A stretch of DNA of 64,000 nucleotides from Balanoglossus misakiensis. Lineage: Eukaryota; Hemichordata. Each line of letters opens with the position of its first letter. Position 1 is the first letter of the stretch. Below, one piece after another: positions 24,716 through 39,043 of this stretch. A model generated the notes under the pieces. The model was not told where the DNA came from. It made no database searches and worked only from the letters and a program-made list of their open reading frames with translations. The DNA lies in the NCBI GenBank assembly GCA_040954595.2, contig CM082597.2:2666001-2730000 (forward strand), in the 5' to 3' direction. A program made the translations under genes and the position numbers.

Positions 24716-26083
24716 CAACAGGAGATGATACTAAATGCGTGTAACTATAATTTCAATCCAGCTAGCCAATCTTTTGCCGCCCAACCTCTTTTATTTTAAG
24801 CCACCGACACACTTGATTATGCGAATTACACGTTAATGACTGAAATTATCACATGGAAGTCTTTGTTCGGTAGATAATGCACCGCACGCGCTGGTGATGA
24901 AGTTTTATGAAACTTCATCATCTGCGCCTTTCTATTCAAGAACTCCTGGTCGCCATCTTTCCGGCTCATCCCATTTGATTTATTAGAGAAACGATGATAG
25001 CCGATAGGCAAGGCGGATATCAGCTTGCAATTTCCTCTTGGTGGATATAGTAGAAGGCTCTGCACATGGTAATCGCTCTTTTAACAAGATTAATGCAGTA
25101 TTAGTTTCTCGACAAATTACAGATGGGGAGCCGAAATGATAGACTTGCTTATTAGGGTTTCCATGACAATTGACTCCCTGCATCCAGAAGTAACTCAAGG
25201 GAGTGGGAATACTTGGAATTTTACAAAGCCTACAGTTAAATTAGTCCAAATTCTTCGATTTATATTTGCCCCAAACTCCTATCATTATGAAATTGTGGTA
25301 TTAATTTTTCATGTGAAATTTATACTACTAGAACAAAAAATCATTTTCCACTACCGTCTTACTTAATCGCTAATTGCTAATTTGGAAAACACATGGTCAC
25401 TATCATCACCAGCGTTGAGACGACCTATGCCGTCTTACCTCCCCATCAAACCAGAGCACGCCATCGCTTCAAGGTACACACAGAATCAAACAAGTGTTCG
25501 AGCAATTTCCATAGAACTATCGTTTCCGCGTTCACTTCCTCTCCGTAATTATAGTAATTAGTGTGTGGTTTTAACATGATCGCGAATTGCATCGTGTTGC
25601 GCAGTCGGAAGCGGTATTGTCGCGGTGGGCTGTCAATCAATTGTGCGTTGTACATGTTTGAAGTAATAGACTTGTGTTTTATAGGATTTGAATCCATACC
25701 TATACCACGCCAATTCACGTATATTGCAGTTTGTTTATCAAATTTGTTTGTTAAGGGGATATTTGGCGCCATAATAAGTCGTCTACGTCAAGGCGATAGG
25801 CAGCACATATCAATCATATCTCCAAGATGCATTCAACGGAGGAGGCTCTACGGCAAAACGACATCTGCTCCCGGTGTGCAGTGACAAACAAGCTCTTCGA
25901 GAAAGTATTATTCCGTTTAATATGACACAGGTGTTCCGCCGTTGCAATTACTCGGAGTTCAGTGTGTTTTTCAGAATGTCCAATTTCCTGTGGTCGAATT
26001 GTTTGCTACAACTGCAGACCACATCTGAGGGAGTTTACTATTGTGAATGATATTTGAGGTCTGACTTTAGCTTTGTTCATTTT

Positions 26084-26149
26084 GAGAGAGAGATTTGAGA
26101 GAGAGGGGGGAGAGAGAGGGGGAGAGAGAGGAGAGAGAGAGAGAGAGTG
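26084..26149. repeat. (GA)n purine tract
   Basis: GAGAGA runs with short G blocks. Low-complexity sequence. Confidence 0.9.
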
Positions 26150-27389
26150 GTGGCGCATTTTTTTACGAGTGCTCAACAAAATGTATACGTCCTTGATTGG
26201 GTAAAGATTTTCCTGGTTATATCTCTGCTTGGCAACATTTTGTTCTTTGAGGCACGGTTCACAGCTCAAGGTGTGAGCTGAGAACGAAATCGGGGAGACA
26301 AAACTTCTTCTTTAGTCTAAATATTAACGGAATAAACATTGTCGAGAAAATTCATAACGAACACACTCAGAGCGACATCTTTTAAAATGAGCTTAGGGAG
26401 TACATGTGGTCTGAAAAGATTTGCATATCAATAGATGATTTCACGAATCACTGCACAGAGTTTGGCATTTTCTTTGACCACAGTTGGCAACTGTTACTAT
26501 CGCTGCGCTCATGACCTTCACGAAAATGAGACATCACATTATATTTTATCTTCGGTCATCTCGTCTCGTCCCTTCCACTTGTCTGTCTGTCTGTCTCTAA
26601 AGTCACCCCACCTTCACGGTTAACCAACTGTATCCAACTAGTATAAACCTGCAAATTCTTGGTTGTATACCTCTATACATTTCCATGGCCTAATGTTCTG
26701 TAAGCCCGGATACTTTTTGAGCGATTGTGATTCAAGTTGTATATGCGTATTGGTGGTGTATCAATGTCTTCTTGTTCAATTTTTGACCTTTCAGTGATTT
26801 TCTGTCTAACGCTAAACGGCAGTCTGTTTGTGTCACCGAGCCTCCGAAGTGTAGATGTATATCGCCTTCGAAGGCCATTATGTCTCGCCCATTCAACAGG
26901 ATGATATTGGCGGAGAATAGATAACGTGGCGTCGGAGGGTCAGGAAGAATCCCTCCCCGTCAACATCTGTCGATTGTGAAGACCTTTTTACTCATTCGGA
27001 CCCTTCTTGTGCGTGTCATATGTTCTATTTAAAGAAAGTAGTCCCGGTCAGAAGTTTAACACTCGGTGTAGTCTTCCACTGATTAGAATTGCTGTGCGTC
27101 CCAAGTACCTAACCACCAAAGCGCGTATGTGTACATTTACGACACTTTCCCTTTCTTAAGCGTAGTCTGCATACAACTACATTGTATCCCCGTTGTCATA
27201 ATATAAAATATCGCTTGGATAGATTATTTTTTCCCATCGTATCAACTTTATGAGACAGCACTATAATAAGATAACTGCTATGTGTTTTCCACACACATTT
27301 TATAAATAGGGCCGCATAATAACCGTAAAATGGAAAATTCACGCTCATATACAAGGCAAGATTCTACTAATCCGACTTTATAAAAATCT

Positions 27390-27409
27390 TGCATATGCTA
27401 GCATATGCA
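27390..27409. other. 20-bp perfect palindrome made of two GCATATGC sites
   Basis: TGCATATGCT is followed by its exact reverse complement. Each half carries GCATATGC, itself a palindrome, so the two sites sit exactly 10 bp (one helical turn) apart. The core resembles the ATGCATATGCAT site bound by POU dimers. The function is a guess. Confidence 0.5.
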
Positions 27410-27814
27410 CGTCGGCCACTCTCTTCACCAAGAAACTCTCGCTTTATGAAGGAATCAAACCAGCGCACTGCGGAAGTCCTTTTATATTAAAAAATCCCCT
27501 ATGCGATTACGCGGTCCCTTGCGATAATCCGTCAAAGCCTAGCTTTATATTCACGGGGAGAGAGCTGTCAGTGTGGCCGCATCACATCCGTTGTTGTCCC
27601 GTTGTCTCGTCTTTCGCTCGGTGCCTTTTAATGGCGATGAATTGGAGAAGACTCTATTTCCGTTGTGATCGGGGCCTTTTCGTCATCGCCATCTGTCGGT
27701 TTGATTTTTCTTGTTGGAATATTCTGATAATTGGTTTTTAAAGAGACGAACTTAGAAAATCGAGAGACAGAGAGATGGAGCTTGCGGGAGAGATGAGACA
27801 GTAAGGCAGGCGGA

Positions 27815-27987
27815 TGCATACATACATACATACATACATGCATACATACATACATACATACATACATACATACATACATACATACATACATACATACATA
27901 CATACATACATACATGCATACATGCATACATACATGCATACATGCATACATGCATACATACATGCATACACACATGCATACACACAC

Positions 27988-28022
<35 letters not shown>

Positions 28023-28036
28023 TAGATAGAGAGAGA
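27815..28036. repeat. (CATA)n array followed by (CAGA)n and GA
   Basis: About 170 bp of CATA/CATG units passes into CACA, then CAGA, then GATAGAGAGA. It is the reverse-complement composition of the array at 8878-9090. Frames through it (Tyr-Ile-His-Thr or Cys-Met-Tyr-Val) are artefacts. Confidence 0.95.
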
Positions 28037-31000
28037 CTTCGTACTTAGACATACTTCGTACTTTAAGTTGTGTCAAACTGTAAATATAATGCCCATTATC
28101 CAAGTGTTACTCTCCACGAGATTTCAACAACGTTGCCCCTGGCGACGGCAACCTTTGATCTCCGACGAGAGCGCGCGTATCAGTCAGTTGTTGCACAGAC
28201 GCTCCGTGGCCAAACACCAGATACCGTCAAGGGAGCGCAAACATGATACCATACCACTAAATATTTCACAACCCGATCAGCAAATCGACACTCAACCGGA
28301 AGTAGGATTTTTCCAGACAGTGCTTCTATTTCGGTGTCAAATGTCTTCCTCCAGGTGTCGATTTAACACTCGGGAGGTGAATACAGCCCCAGATGGGTTT
28401 ACAGCGAATCTCAGAAATAATTTATTCATAATCGAAAGAGCTATGAAAACTTATCAGTACCGACGGCCTGCGCGTATCAATTTCAACGGGTTGGGTATCC
28501 CGCCCTGTTCTTTAATTCATAATTATTATCATTACTGAACGCGCCTTTGTCCGAAATTTAAGAAAAATAATTTCTTCTACTATGAAACTTAGAATCTCAT
28601 CGATAAGGGATTGAAAAACACATCAATGATTCATGTGTTGACATGCCAAGTAAACTCAAAGCAGAAAGTTCTCGTTTTTCGACTCTTCAAAAGTCCAAAT
28701 CCAGCACGTCGAGTGATTGGCAGCGATCTCTATTTTGTCTCAATTTTGCTGCACAATTACAAAATATTGTACGACGTCTTTCTTTCCTTCAAAATCACTC
28801 TGCGTTAAATTTTGATAGGTCTAAATTTCTCCGAGTTCCGCAAATGAATATTTTTCATCCAGTACTGTTTTTTTTTTTACTTGCAAACACTCTCTTAGAT
28901 ATGTAAATATGACATACCGATTGCTGTTCCATAATTCCAAATATTATGAAGTGACTGTGACTTCTTGGAAAAGCGTTCTACAAAATAGGCGCGAATTGAA
29001 ATCGTTTTATTGTGACGTGAGCATTGTTGGGCAATAATGCGCACGTCAGTGCATTAACTGCGTTCCAGCGCGCCACTTCAATCTGGGCTCTATATAATAC
29101 CACGCAGCAGTTTTCATTTTGTGACAGATACCGTTTTTTGAACGCTCTCACACAAAAGCCCGCGTCAAAATAAGTGATTTGTCGCTCGGAGGATTTTGAT
29201 GACGTACTGTTATTAGCGTTCGTTCAGCTTCATCATTTCATTTAGATCAATGATGGTTTCTCGTTTGGAGTAGACGATTGTCAACCCCGTTTTGTCAGTG
29301 GGAGGGCTGTCAGTCATTCTTACGTCACACCGGCACAGATAAATGAAACTTTCATCGACACAGTACCTGCAAAGATCAGACGAATGAAAAATGAGAATGT
29401 TTTCACTCTCATATTGTCATAACAGCAAAGCCTTAATATTAGAAGTTAATTGTTGTGTATGTAAAACAAGAGATCGCTTAAAATCCCTAACCCTAAAAGT
29501 CAGTAGAACGAGCCGCCAAATCGTGCTGCGACGTGAGAGATACAGACAGAGAGAGAGAGAGGGGGAGGGACAGAGACAGGGAAGACTCAGTTCAACAAAT
29601 GATCGAATTAAATTGTTAAAGGTAGAGAAACACAGGCAGAGAGAGAGAGTGACGACAGACAAACGATTGAGAGGCGAAAGGCATAGAGAATAGTGTCAGT
29701 AGACATTGACACTGTATGGATTGGTATATCAGAAGTGGTAAGGTTAATATGAACCCAGGGTGAGACAGACAGGCAATTGATTCAGGCACATTTTGAGACA
29801 ATAACCGGTTTCTGCTGATATCCGATTGCTCGACGGAATGCACAAAGACATTGCCAATTACGAGGATTACGCTAGGACCCCATTGTTCTTGAGTTGCACG
29901 TCGTCGACCAAGATCAACAATGCATGTTCGATGATTGAAACCGTCTCAATAGAGCGCCACTCAATCCGTTACGTTATAAATGAAACGTTGACGAGTCATT
30001 GTAATTGTCTAATTCCTCTTAATTTAGTAACGTGTACTTTTTTGAATAGAGATTTGTCGGCGTCTTTCGGTACTTCTACAGTAAGTGGATTCACAATTTT
30101 CGGGTGAATTCATTTTTATCGTCTATATTCAGTATTGAGGAAGACAATTTGGCGAGAACCTCCAAACTCATTGTCTTTAAGTCTCTATTGCTCTCCTCGA
30201 AACCTACCTCCAGTAATTACATTTACATGTTCACACATCTAATATAAACGCGTTTTGCAAAAAGTGGAAAATTCGAATTAATCTTCCCCACTCTATCCTA
30301 AGAAGTGGTTCCTGTAAGCACCGTTTTCTTTAATTGCAAACATTTCACGCGTCCAACATGTAAGCCTTGAATTAGGATACCATCATCGTCAGAAACTCGT
30401 AAAATGAATCACTTTTATAGCAAATGTCACGAAAAATGTAACAATTTTCTCCGACAGATTGAACGGCGGGGATTGAACAGACGACGATATTTGTTCAGGC
30501 AGTCACATTACATTGGCGCGCAATATTTATAACGTCCTTCTGTGTTTATTCTCCAAAATGAAGGGCGGACAATTTCCGATGACCTTTCAGGTTGAAAACA
30601 AGATGAGTAAACAGTCAAAACGTTAGTGGGTCGTTCGCTTCGAAGATGTCTCCCCGTTCGCAAACACATAAATCTTCTTCGTCAGCCTGAGAATGTCAGT
30701 ATCATTTTCAGAAAACTTTTGATAGGACGTCAACTGGAAGAGTGTACAACTATACAATTAGAAAATATTGAATGAATAAAAATATTCGGTATAGTCAAAT
30801 CAGCGATGGGTTGTCGATGCAGGTCTTGGGGATAAATTTCATGTTCAATATCAAGATTGATGAGATGAATGTCGCCGCGGAGCGAGGCGCCAAATTATCC
30901 TATAAAGCTCGTTTTGATCCCTAAAATACTATGACCGACAAAAAGTGGCATGAAATCGATACCGCAGCTCACTCTCCTCGGAGCAGGGAATGATAATATT

Positions 31001-33292
31001 CATAACGCTGTTGTAGCGTATCAAAATGTCAGTAGAAGCCATGTCCAAAGGGGACGCCATATGCTCCGTAAATCTCATCCATTCACTCGTCTGACTATCT
31101 TTTCACGTTGCAACAAATTGTCGTCTGCAAAAAAATTATCAAAAAGTGGTCTCTTTTTAAGTGTAAACGTTGCCAATATATCAATGATGCATAAATATTT
31201 AAAATTAAGAACAGTAACCAGCGAGAATCTTTAAAAAACGGCAAGTAAAGTTGTCGTTTGGCGGAGAATAATTTATGACACCGTTACAGTCCTTTGTGTG
31301 AAGAGATTACCGAAAGTCAATTTAGTTTTAGTGATATATCCATCTTCGGCTATCTAGTTGCAGTCTGTCGTCGTTTTTAGAGCAGATTTCAAATATAAAT
31401 TATGCACTGCGCCTTGAAAGAACACCATCGAGAAACACACGGTTTAAACGGTCAAAGGTCATGGTTTTATGTCTCTTCTCGGTCTCCCTACGGCACGCGT
31501 GGGATATCCGCGATATTCACGCAGACCTTTCCATCTTCGTCGACATACGCAACGAGTACGTCAACCGTCATATTGTGTTTTTTTTTTAAACTTTTGTCAG
31601 AATAACAAGCTGTATTATTTTATTTCAATTGACTGGGTTTTTTTCCTTGAACATTTAACTCAAACTTACTTAAAACAGTTTCACACAACTGTATTCGAGT
31701 GACTTTTCGATAGTTTCAACAAGAAGTGTTCGTTTCAATGCTGCCGCTTGTATAAATCATTTAAAATTTCAATATATCAATTTTTTTCTGACTTTGCTTC
31801 AGTAGAGTTTAGTTATTTCAGTACTGACATATCGGCGGTAATTTTCATTATTTTTTCATATTTTCATATATTTTTGTCTACGATGATCATTTAGGCTAAA
31901 CCAGAAAATTTTGAAACAAAATATTCCGAACGAACAACAGTTGGTGTATGAGAGCCATTTGTTTAATACCATTTTGCAATCTCACTCAGCGACATTAAAA
32001 ATTATAGGTATTAATTAGTCCGCGCGTGTGGCCAGCCACGCGTCATGGTCGACTACAAGACTTGACAATGAATTAAACAGGACGGCCTTTTAGCCGACAA
32101 CATGTGGGAACAAAATTGAGTCACGTGCCCTCTTCATTCATTTGCCGCCTCGTAAAGATTTGCGCGCGAAATTGCTGTCGTATTCGCTTTTGAGTGTAAC
32201 GTCCGGTAAATTGCTACATAAAAGATTAAACTGTACCCGCTGAAGCCGAGGGGTGCCCTTTACATGGAGATGCGTGCGTGTTTGTTCCATAATTGTTACG
32301 TTTCTACCTATCCCTATTATTATGGTTGAGAATTTGTTTCCGTCAAGATTTTCTCCTGACACAGGGACAAGTCTCTAAATGTAAACACTGGCCGCTCTGT
32401 CATTTGTTAGATCTAGGAGTCTAGGAGTCTTAGAGCCAATGTCAGTTCAGACTATTGGAAATTTTGTCATAGAGGTTCTGAATAAATAATTCCAATTTTC
32501 TTTTTGATATCCCCTTTCCTGTAATATAGCGAGTTATGATATTTTATTTAACAATCCAAGAAATTGCCAGATTGTTCGCGGTAACCCCCCGCCCCTGTAC
32601 AATGCAAAGTACCGAACAATTGACATTTCGTAACGGAAGAGTAAGACGACCATGAAAATGGTGTGGCGTTGACCGTTAATTGGTAAGGTTACGCTTTGAC
32701 AGGGCGCCATTCTTGTGCGGAGTCGCCGTTTCCGGCAAATAAAAGACGTTTTGTTTTGTGTTTCTTTGACTTTTTGACACGTTGTATCATTCATGCCGAT
32801 CAGACGCACAGTGTAATTAGTAAATGGCCCAAGGCCCGCGCTGAAGTGGTTTCCCCAGCCCCTTACTCTGAGTAGCATGATATTAAGTGCCCATTCTGTC
32901 ATGTTAGCATTTGTAAAAACGCTCAATTGTTACACAATTCTGGGCAGCCTACAATTTATTTTGAGCACCCATCCGAAATTACACTTTCATGCATGATACA
33001 GGCTCGCAGAAATATTTAAAACCGGCAAAATCCTACACCGCTGTGGAAATAATTGAAATTATATCGCCGCTAATGAGATATGTATGCATGGTACCGGGCC
33101 GCTATATCGTTCGCTGATTTCCTGGCAGCTAAGCAATGGGGTGTGACCCAAACTCCGTATTCGATTAGCCAAACAGCGAATAAGAAGAAAGAACTGCCCG
33201 GTTGACAGGTCCCCTGGGAGACTTGCTCCCGTGTCGCCGGTGTATTACAATAACGTGAAGCCCTAGCGCTGCACAAATAACGTAGATAAACA
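28037..33292. other. Non-coding DNA
   Basis: No recognisable exon. A GA-rich tract lies at 29539-29580. A TATATAA box near 29092 is a possible promoter, but nothing downstream supports it. The longest frames (156 codons near 28.1-28.5 kb; 130 codons on minus near 32.5-32.9 kb) have no domain, and the first lacks an ATG at its 5' end. Confidence 0.45.
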
Positions 33293-33360
33293 ATTGGGCC
33301 CCCTGCTCTTTTGTCGCAAACGAGGCTTCGTATAAAAAGGTGCGTTGAGAGCCTCAGTGA
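33293..33360 (+). promoter_or_regulatory. CCAAT/TATA/Inr core promoter
   Basis: An inverted CCAAT box (ATTGG, 33293-33297) is followed by TATAAAAAG at 33331-33339. An initiator-like CTCAGTGA (33353-33360) follows, with its A about 25 nt after the TATA start. The order and spacing fit an RNA polymerase II core promoter pointing right. The ATG-free exon ending in a consensus splice donor directly downstream supports it. Confidence 0.5.
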
Positions 33361-33791
33361 CCGACTGACAGCGAGGAGGGTCGGCGTGTTGTTAAACGAC
33401 TTCTGTGAAAAGGAGGAAACCCTTGCTTGTTGCGACCAGTATCTCTAGTTCACGCGCGCGTGACGACGCGCCGAGATACGGGAAACATCAGAAGGCCAGT
33501 GGGGCGTAGAGACGGCAACGCTCTGAGTGATATCGTCTTTATTTTTTCAGAGAAGCGAGTCGAAGTTCCCCGAAACAGCGCTGAGCACGACCAGGGAGAA
33601 ATTGTTCGTTCTGTGACGCTACCGTCTGCTGGATTGTTGCCAAAACTACATCTTGAAGAAAAAAGGTATCAATAAGAAACTGTCACTTTCCCTGATATCC
33701 GAATTAGCAACATCAACTCCGGCGTTTTCTCCATCGGAAAGAAGAAGCGGACCGACATCTTAGCTGATCGCCTGGAGAAGATTTTACACAG
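33356..33791 (+). other. Candidate 5' non-coding exon, possibly of the NHLH-type gene
   Basis: From the predicted start near 33356 to a perfect donor (CAG then GTAAGA at 33792) there is not one ATG in about 436 nt. By base composition several would be expected, so the stretch looks like a leader purged of upstream starts. The next recognisable plus-strand coding exon is the bHLH gene, whose acceptor AG is at 42317-42318. Joining the two gives an ATG-free leader of about 511 nt in which the first ATG is the bHLH start at 42394. Stop codons interrupt the frame, so the exon is not coding. The link across the 8.5-kb intron is inference. An internal acceptor-like TTATTTTTTCAG near 33539-33550 may mark a variant exon. 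Confidence 0.4.
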
Positions 33792-36700
33792 GTAAGACAT
33801 AAGTCAAGTATCGGTATGTTGTACAATAGTCTGTCTATGGTCATCCTATACCGATACGTTTAAATTAAAATTTAACTATAACAGTGTCGGTTTGGTGATC
33901 CCCTATGTTTATTTCTCTCGACTTAGCCTTTTGAATTTTTTTGTTCATTTTAGGGGTTTAATTTCGTAGGAAAATAATTCAGTGTGCACGGCCAATGCCA
34001 GTGCCAACCCAGTGTAATTCACATCTCAGCATCAATATAGACCTACTCAAGCTATTACTGAAACTCGCAATGTACGCTTTTCAGCTAGAAATAACGAATT
34101 ATATTCGTCTTCCCATGAGCTTATCGCTTGCCATGATCACCCAAGTAACATCCATCACTCTTTCCGACGAACGTTACGGCCCATGAAATGTATTTGTTTT
34201 TACGCGATTCCCTGCAAAATGCCCCCACATGCTACGATCACGCGATGGTCGCTCCGAAAAGACAACAAATCTGCCCCTCCGCGCCTTATTGTGTCAAGTT
34301 TTGTCGAACTGCAACACTTCGATTGCTACATTACTCGAATGTCCGCTTTTGAGGCGCGAAATTCGCAGTGGACGTGAAAGACAACCCGGTAAACTGTGCG
34401 GATGTCCCGAGGGACGACTTTTGCAAGCAGAATAAAATGGCGGCCATGATTCAGTAAGACGAGGCCGTAAAGAAAGACAAATTTTTCGGATTTTATAGTT
34501 TTTTGTACATATTTCCACATTCAGTCTTCCATGAGTGATACGTTTCAAAAATTTCAACAGAAAATCAGAATCAGCAACATGGCAAGTTGGTGATGATTTT
34601 ATAAGTTCAATATTGTATACATGGCAAGATGACTATCTTGTAAATTGCCGAAAAATAGTTTATATTTTGTTGTTTACTTGAATTTTTTTGTAAAAACTTT
34701 AACTGATATATTTCTTACTGAAAATCAAACTTATTTGCATCGGTTGAATTATACGATATTTCAGGAAATCTGTAGGCTTGAAGGAGGGAGATTTCGCAGA
34801 CAGGGACCGCGAGCCAGTCTGCCGTGGAGTGACGAAAAAGATGGACCCGGGCGGGTAAAAAAACTAGACTTTACCGATGGTGTCATTTTGAAAATACGCC
34901 GCGATTCGGTGGTAATGTTCAGGCCAGTTTCACCAAAGACAGCCCGGTATACAGATTAGGTAGACAGAGGGAAGGCAACTACGAAATGACATTATTTATG
35001 GCGCCAGTAATGACTGAGTTTGTCACTATCAAAATAAGCACAAAATTGGGATGAGACGAGACTTAGTCCCGGTACTCGCCGAGCCTCTCAATAATTACCA
35101 CGAGTAAAAATTGTCCGGGAAGCAAATCCATCCGCTCGCTGTTAATCTGTTACTCTTTCAACAACATATTGCGAGCAACCCTGATCCTCTACTACCGACA
35201 TTAAAATTCAGTTTTTGATTATTTTTTCCCCCTTCTCCTGGTTTATTTGCGGCGCTCGATATAAAAAATGTATCCCATTTACTTAATTGTGTCTCTTAGT
35301 GGCAAATACGTCCTATTAATCATCGTTGAATGATAAGTTATGTACGCTTTAAAAGCGGTCTGTTCAAAATGGTACCGAGTCAGAAATCTCTCAATCTGGC
35401 GTTATCGCCGGTCCCGGCCAGCATCTGTTTCGACATTTCACTCCCCTTCGTCGAAATCCTAGTCTATTTTTGTTGAATTTCAAATCATTCCGTCTCAGTC
35501 AAACATACGCAACGTTGATATTTCGTTAACTTTCGAGAGAGAAAAATCCGGGAATTTCAACGGCAGAGTTGCATCACTACTCAAAGTTAGCTTTACGGAA
35601 GCGCGCGTTTCGGCGCCCCTTCTCTGGGCGTAATTTGTTGCTATGGCGACGTTGCGTCTTAGTGTATAGTACAAAAAGTTGACAGGTTGCGTCACAGTTA
35701 TAGATACCACGGCGAAGGCGAGTTGTGACAAACTTTGCCCTATAAATTTAGCCAAAGTTTCTCTCTCAGTAATAGCATGCCGAAATTCTGAGAATCGGGC
35801 GAGATACGCCCAACACCAATTTTATACTATGCAACAGCATGGATTGTTTTTCAATGGATACGCTTATAAACTTGGCTTGTCAGAGCCCAAAATCAAGTAA
35901 TTACATTGGCCAATGCAGTTAATGGGGGATAGAATGAGATGCGTGCGTGCATTATTTATAAGATACGGTGGTTTTAACCGTGTTAATTGCAATATCTCAC
36001 TTCTGGACGCGTCATCTATTTGCAAGCTGTTATGCCGCACCGCGCTCATTTCAACTCTGCGGTACGGTACGGTGAAATTGGCGGGAATCTTTCGCGCGCG
36101 CGTCCGCAACAAGCACGCCGTACCGATGTTCATGTAGTGTACATTTTAAATGAATGCAGTCGCGAAATTTTGTATACATTGTATTTTTGTGTTCCGTACT
36201 TTGGCTTTTGAATGTGGAGCCTGTCACTTGTACCAGTAAAATTAAATAATCCATGCGATATAGACAAAGAAGCCTAAATTTTAAAAGATATATACAAAAT
36301 AATGATGATAGAAGTAAAATCTATATATTCGCAACTGCTCGATGGCCTTTCGAACGTGATAAAATTATCATACTGTGTCTGCCTTTCCAGTTCAGCGCGG
36401 ACAAAAACGGTTACGCGTAATGAAATTACGTTCCCAGCTTGTCCCCGTCTTCGTGGCCAACCCCGACTGGCCTCCGCAATCTGTCGTCATTTATCCGCTA
36501 AAATTTCTCTGTTGCGTGTCGTCAAAACGAGTAGAAGCCCTAAAGCGACCCTGGAGGCTACTAGCAAAATTGCGCCCTTGTTTAGAGGCCTCCGGTGACC
36601 CCTTTTTGGGAGCTAGCGATGCGCGACGAATAAGGAACAAAACTCAAAAGTGCCCTTGATGTGTGTTGCACGTCCTCTCAAAATTTTGCGCGCGCTTTTT

Positions 36701-38293
36701 CGGTCGGCACCCTGGAGGCTGCACTTTTTGTCGGCAGCAGTGAGAGTTTTCTGAAATGTTTATCTCGTCGTGTCCACGGCATTGATCTCAGCACGGACTG
36801 GTCGCACCACGTGAGCTGACGCGCCTAAGTCGTTTGACTTCCAGAATGGAACGTGTTTGCAAATATAATTTCTGGAAAACGCCTGAAATTGGGAGAATCT
36901 TCCGCATGCAGTCGTTTAGGAAAATAATGTTTCGGATGTCACGCACACGGCGTAATCAGAACCTCAATATTGACAATACATTACGTATAACTAGAAAGGT
37001 AAACTAGGCAACAAAAATTGCATTGCGTTTTATGAAGAGCCTTTAAAACTTGTCGCAATCAGTAAATTGAAGTGTTCGGTAAACAATTGACTCGATGAGT
37101 TCCACTCGGTAATTTCCGCTCCTTTTGTACTACCAAGGATGTGAGCAAATATTTATAAATATTTAATGATTCAGAAATACGAGAATACCAATTATCCGAA
37201 TGAGAAATTCCGCCATTCATAGATGTCGTCTGCGCGGATATATCGGCGGGAAATTGCTGTATGGTGTTGTTGGCAACAAGTCGCGAATTGCGTTCCCGCT
37301 CACATATTTTGGCGGGAAATGAGAGTCGGCAAGTCGTTGCGGCGCGAACAATATTTAATATGAGTGAAAAATGCTGAAATACAAAGAGAATCTATCCTTG
37401 ACAACGGGTGAACACGTGCAAAGGATTTTTACCGTCATTGCGAAAATAAAATATAGGCACCGAAATGGAGGATTAGTCGGTACGGCGAAGATTAACGTCG
37501 GAAGATGTATTCAAAGGCAGGGCTTAAGAAAGGGTATTACGTTGGATTAATCGAAGACGTTCATCTCTCGTAATGTAGAGATTTAACTTGAATTGTCTGG
37601 ATTAAAATTTACTTTGTTCATTGACAAATTGTGACTTAGATGCGACGGACAAAGCACCAGATTGGGTGTTTTTGTGCGTTCTGGAATTAGTGTATATATT
37701 TCTTTTCTTCTCTATATAAAGTGCGCACCTACAGGGGTGATAAGACCTCTTGGAAAATTATTAAAACGACGGCAAAATTGATTTTGAGTATCAAAAACTT
37801 TCATTTGCCAATTTGTGACGACGATTTGGTACACATGCCATTTTCCCCCTTACTGTTCGGTTTTGCCTACGGTGAGTCGCGACTTTACAAATGACTTGTC
37901 ATCTGACGTAAGATGGCATGTTAAATCTAAGACAGGACGCCCGTGCTCCCTTTTAGCGAGCGACTGTTTGGAAGCGGTCAACCGATCATTGTGGAAATGT
38001 CTTGTGCTTTTGTGTTGTTATCTCTTACCCACCAACTCAAACCATAACTAAAAACCTGCGTCCATTTCCAATAGCGAGATATTTTGTAGCTGAAGCGGTC
38101 ATGTGGAAACGCATTAATGTCAAGCAAAATTCGAATTGCATACTTAGGAAATTTAAACGGTGATATGCTAATATATCCAGTATAATTGACTATGGTAATG
38201 ATCTTTTAGCATTGTTTTATTGTCTTGTAGACTAATTGAAGTGGTGGTTTTATGCAATTGTGATGCGCCACATGTGGTTCAGCATTGATATGG

Positions 38294-38319
38294 AATCTCT
38301 CTATCTCTCTATCTGTCTA

Positions 38320-38359
<40 letters not shown>

Positions 38360-38361
38360 CA
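38294..38361. repeat. (TCTG)n tetranucleotide repeat
   Basis: TCTCTCTA units change into about ten TCTG units. The Leu/Ser/Val/Cys frames are artefacts. Confidence 0.95.
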
Positions 38362-38730
38362 GTGCCAATGCCAACATCTGCTTATAACCAGGCAAAACTT
38401 TTTCATCATTATTATCTTTGTCGTAAATGTCAATCTTGCATTATTGAAATATCGCAATATTCCTCTTTAATTGACACATCGTTCCAGAATAAAGATGGAC
38501 AGAAAACCGAGTTAAGCCTCACTATTCACACATGTTATAAACTTGGCTTTTCTACATTGCATTACTTTGACAACACAATAGCGAGCAAATTGCCCCAGTT
38601 TCAGTTTCACGATTGCATTAAGCTAATGAGATTAAGGGCCCTACGTCACCAGGTCTAACGACTTCCAGCGGGATTTATTAGTCCGATTAAATGTCCTAGA
38701 TGTGAGTCATGATAGCTTTGAGTGTTGACC

Positions 38731-38977
38731 TCTCTCTTTCTCTCTACATCTCTATATGTCCGTCTGTCTCACAGTCTCTTTCCGTTTCTCTGTCTTTGTC
38801 TCTCTCCGTCTCTTTCCTCTCTCTCTCTCTATGTCTCTATGTCTTTCTCTATCTCTACATGTCCGTTTCTCTCTTCATTCTCTGTCTCTATACGTTCATC
38901 CATCTCTCTCTCTTCCTTTCTATTTGTTCGTCTGTCATTCAGTTTCATTTCTCTACTCCTGTCTGTCTGTCTGTCTG

Positions 38978-39023
<46 letters not shown>

Positions 39024-39043
39024 CCTGCCTTTCTCTGCCTCTT
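38731..39043. repeat. Long polypyrimidine (CT-rich) tract
   Basis: About 310 bp of CTCT, TCTG and CTTT with sparse purines, including a pure (CT)n core near 38980-39018. The Ser/Leu-rich frames up to 258 codons through this tract are low-complexity artefacts. Confidence 0.9.

Larger units (their letters stand above)
24716..27814. other. Non-coding DNA
   Basis: No gene supported. It contains a GA tract and a 20-bp perfect palindrome, both listed separately. Confidence 0.5.

Noticed and set aside
28068-28538. 156-codon frame
   Set aside because: Begins at TTG next to a microsatellite and shows no domain or codon bias.
33427-33675. 82-codon frame as a protein gene
   Set aside because: It lacks an ATG (TTG start), lies in a region devoid of ATG and is better explained as a 5' untranslated exon.
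3523-35650. RFX X-box-like sites (3523, 5135, 19546, 35637)
   Set aside because: They match RYYNYY-WW-RRNRAC well or nearly so, but about that many are expected by chance for so degenerate a motif.
29092-37721. Additional TATA boxes near 29092 and 37713
   Set aside because: No exon, donor or coding sequence follows in a way that would support promoters.
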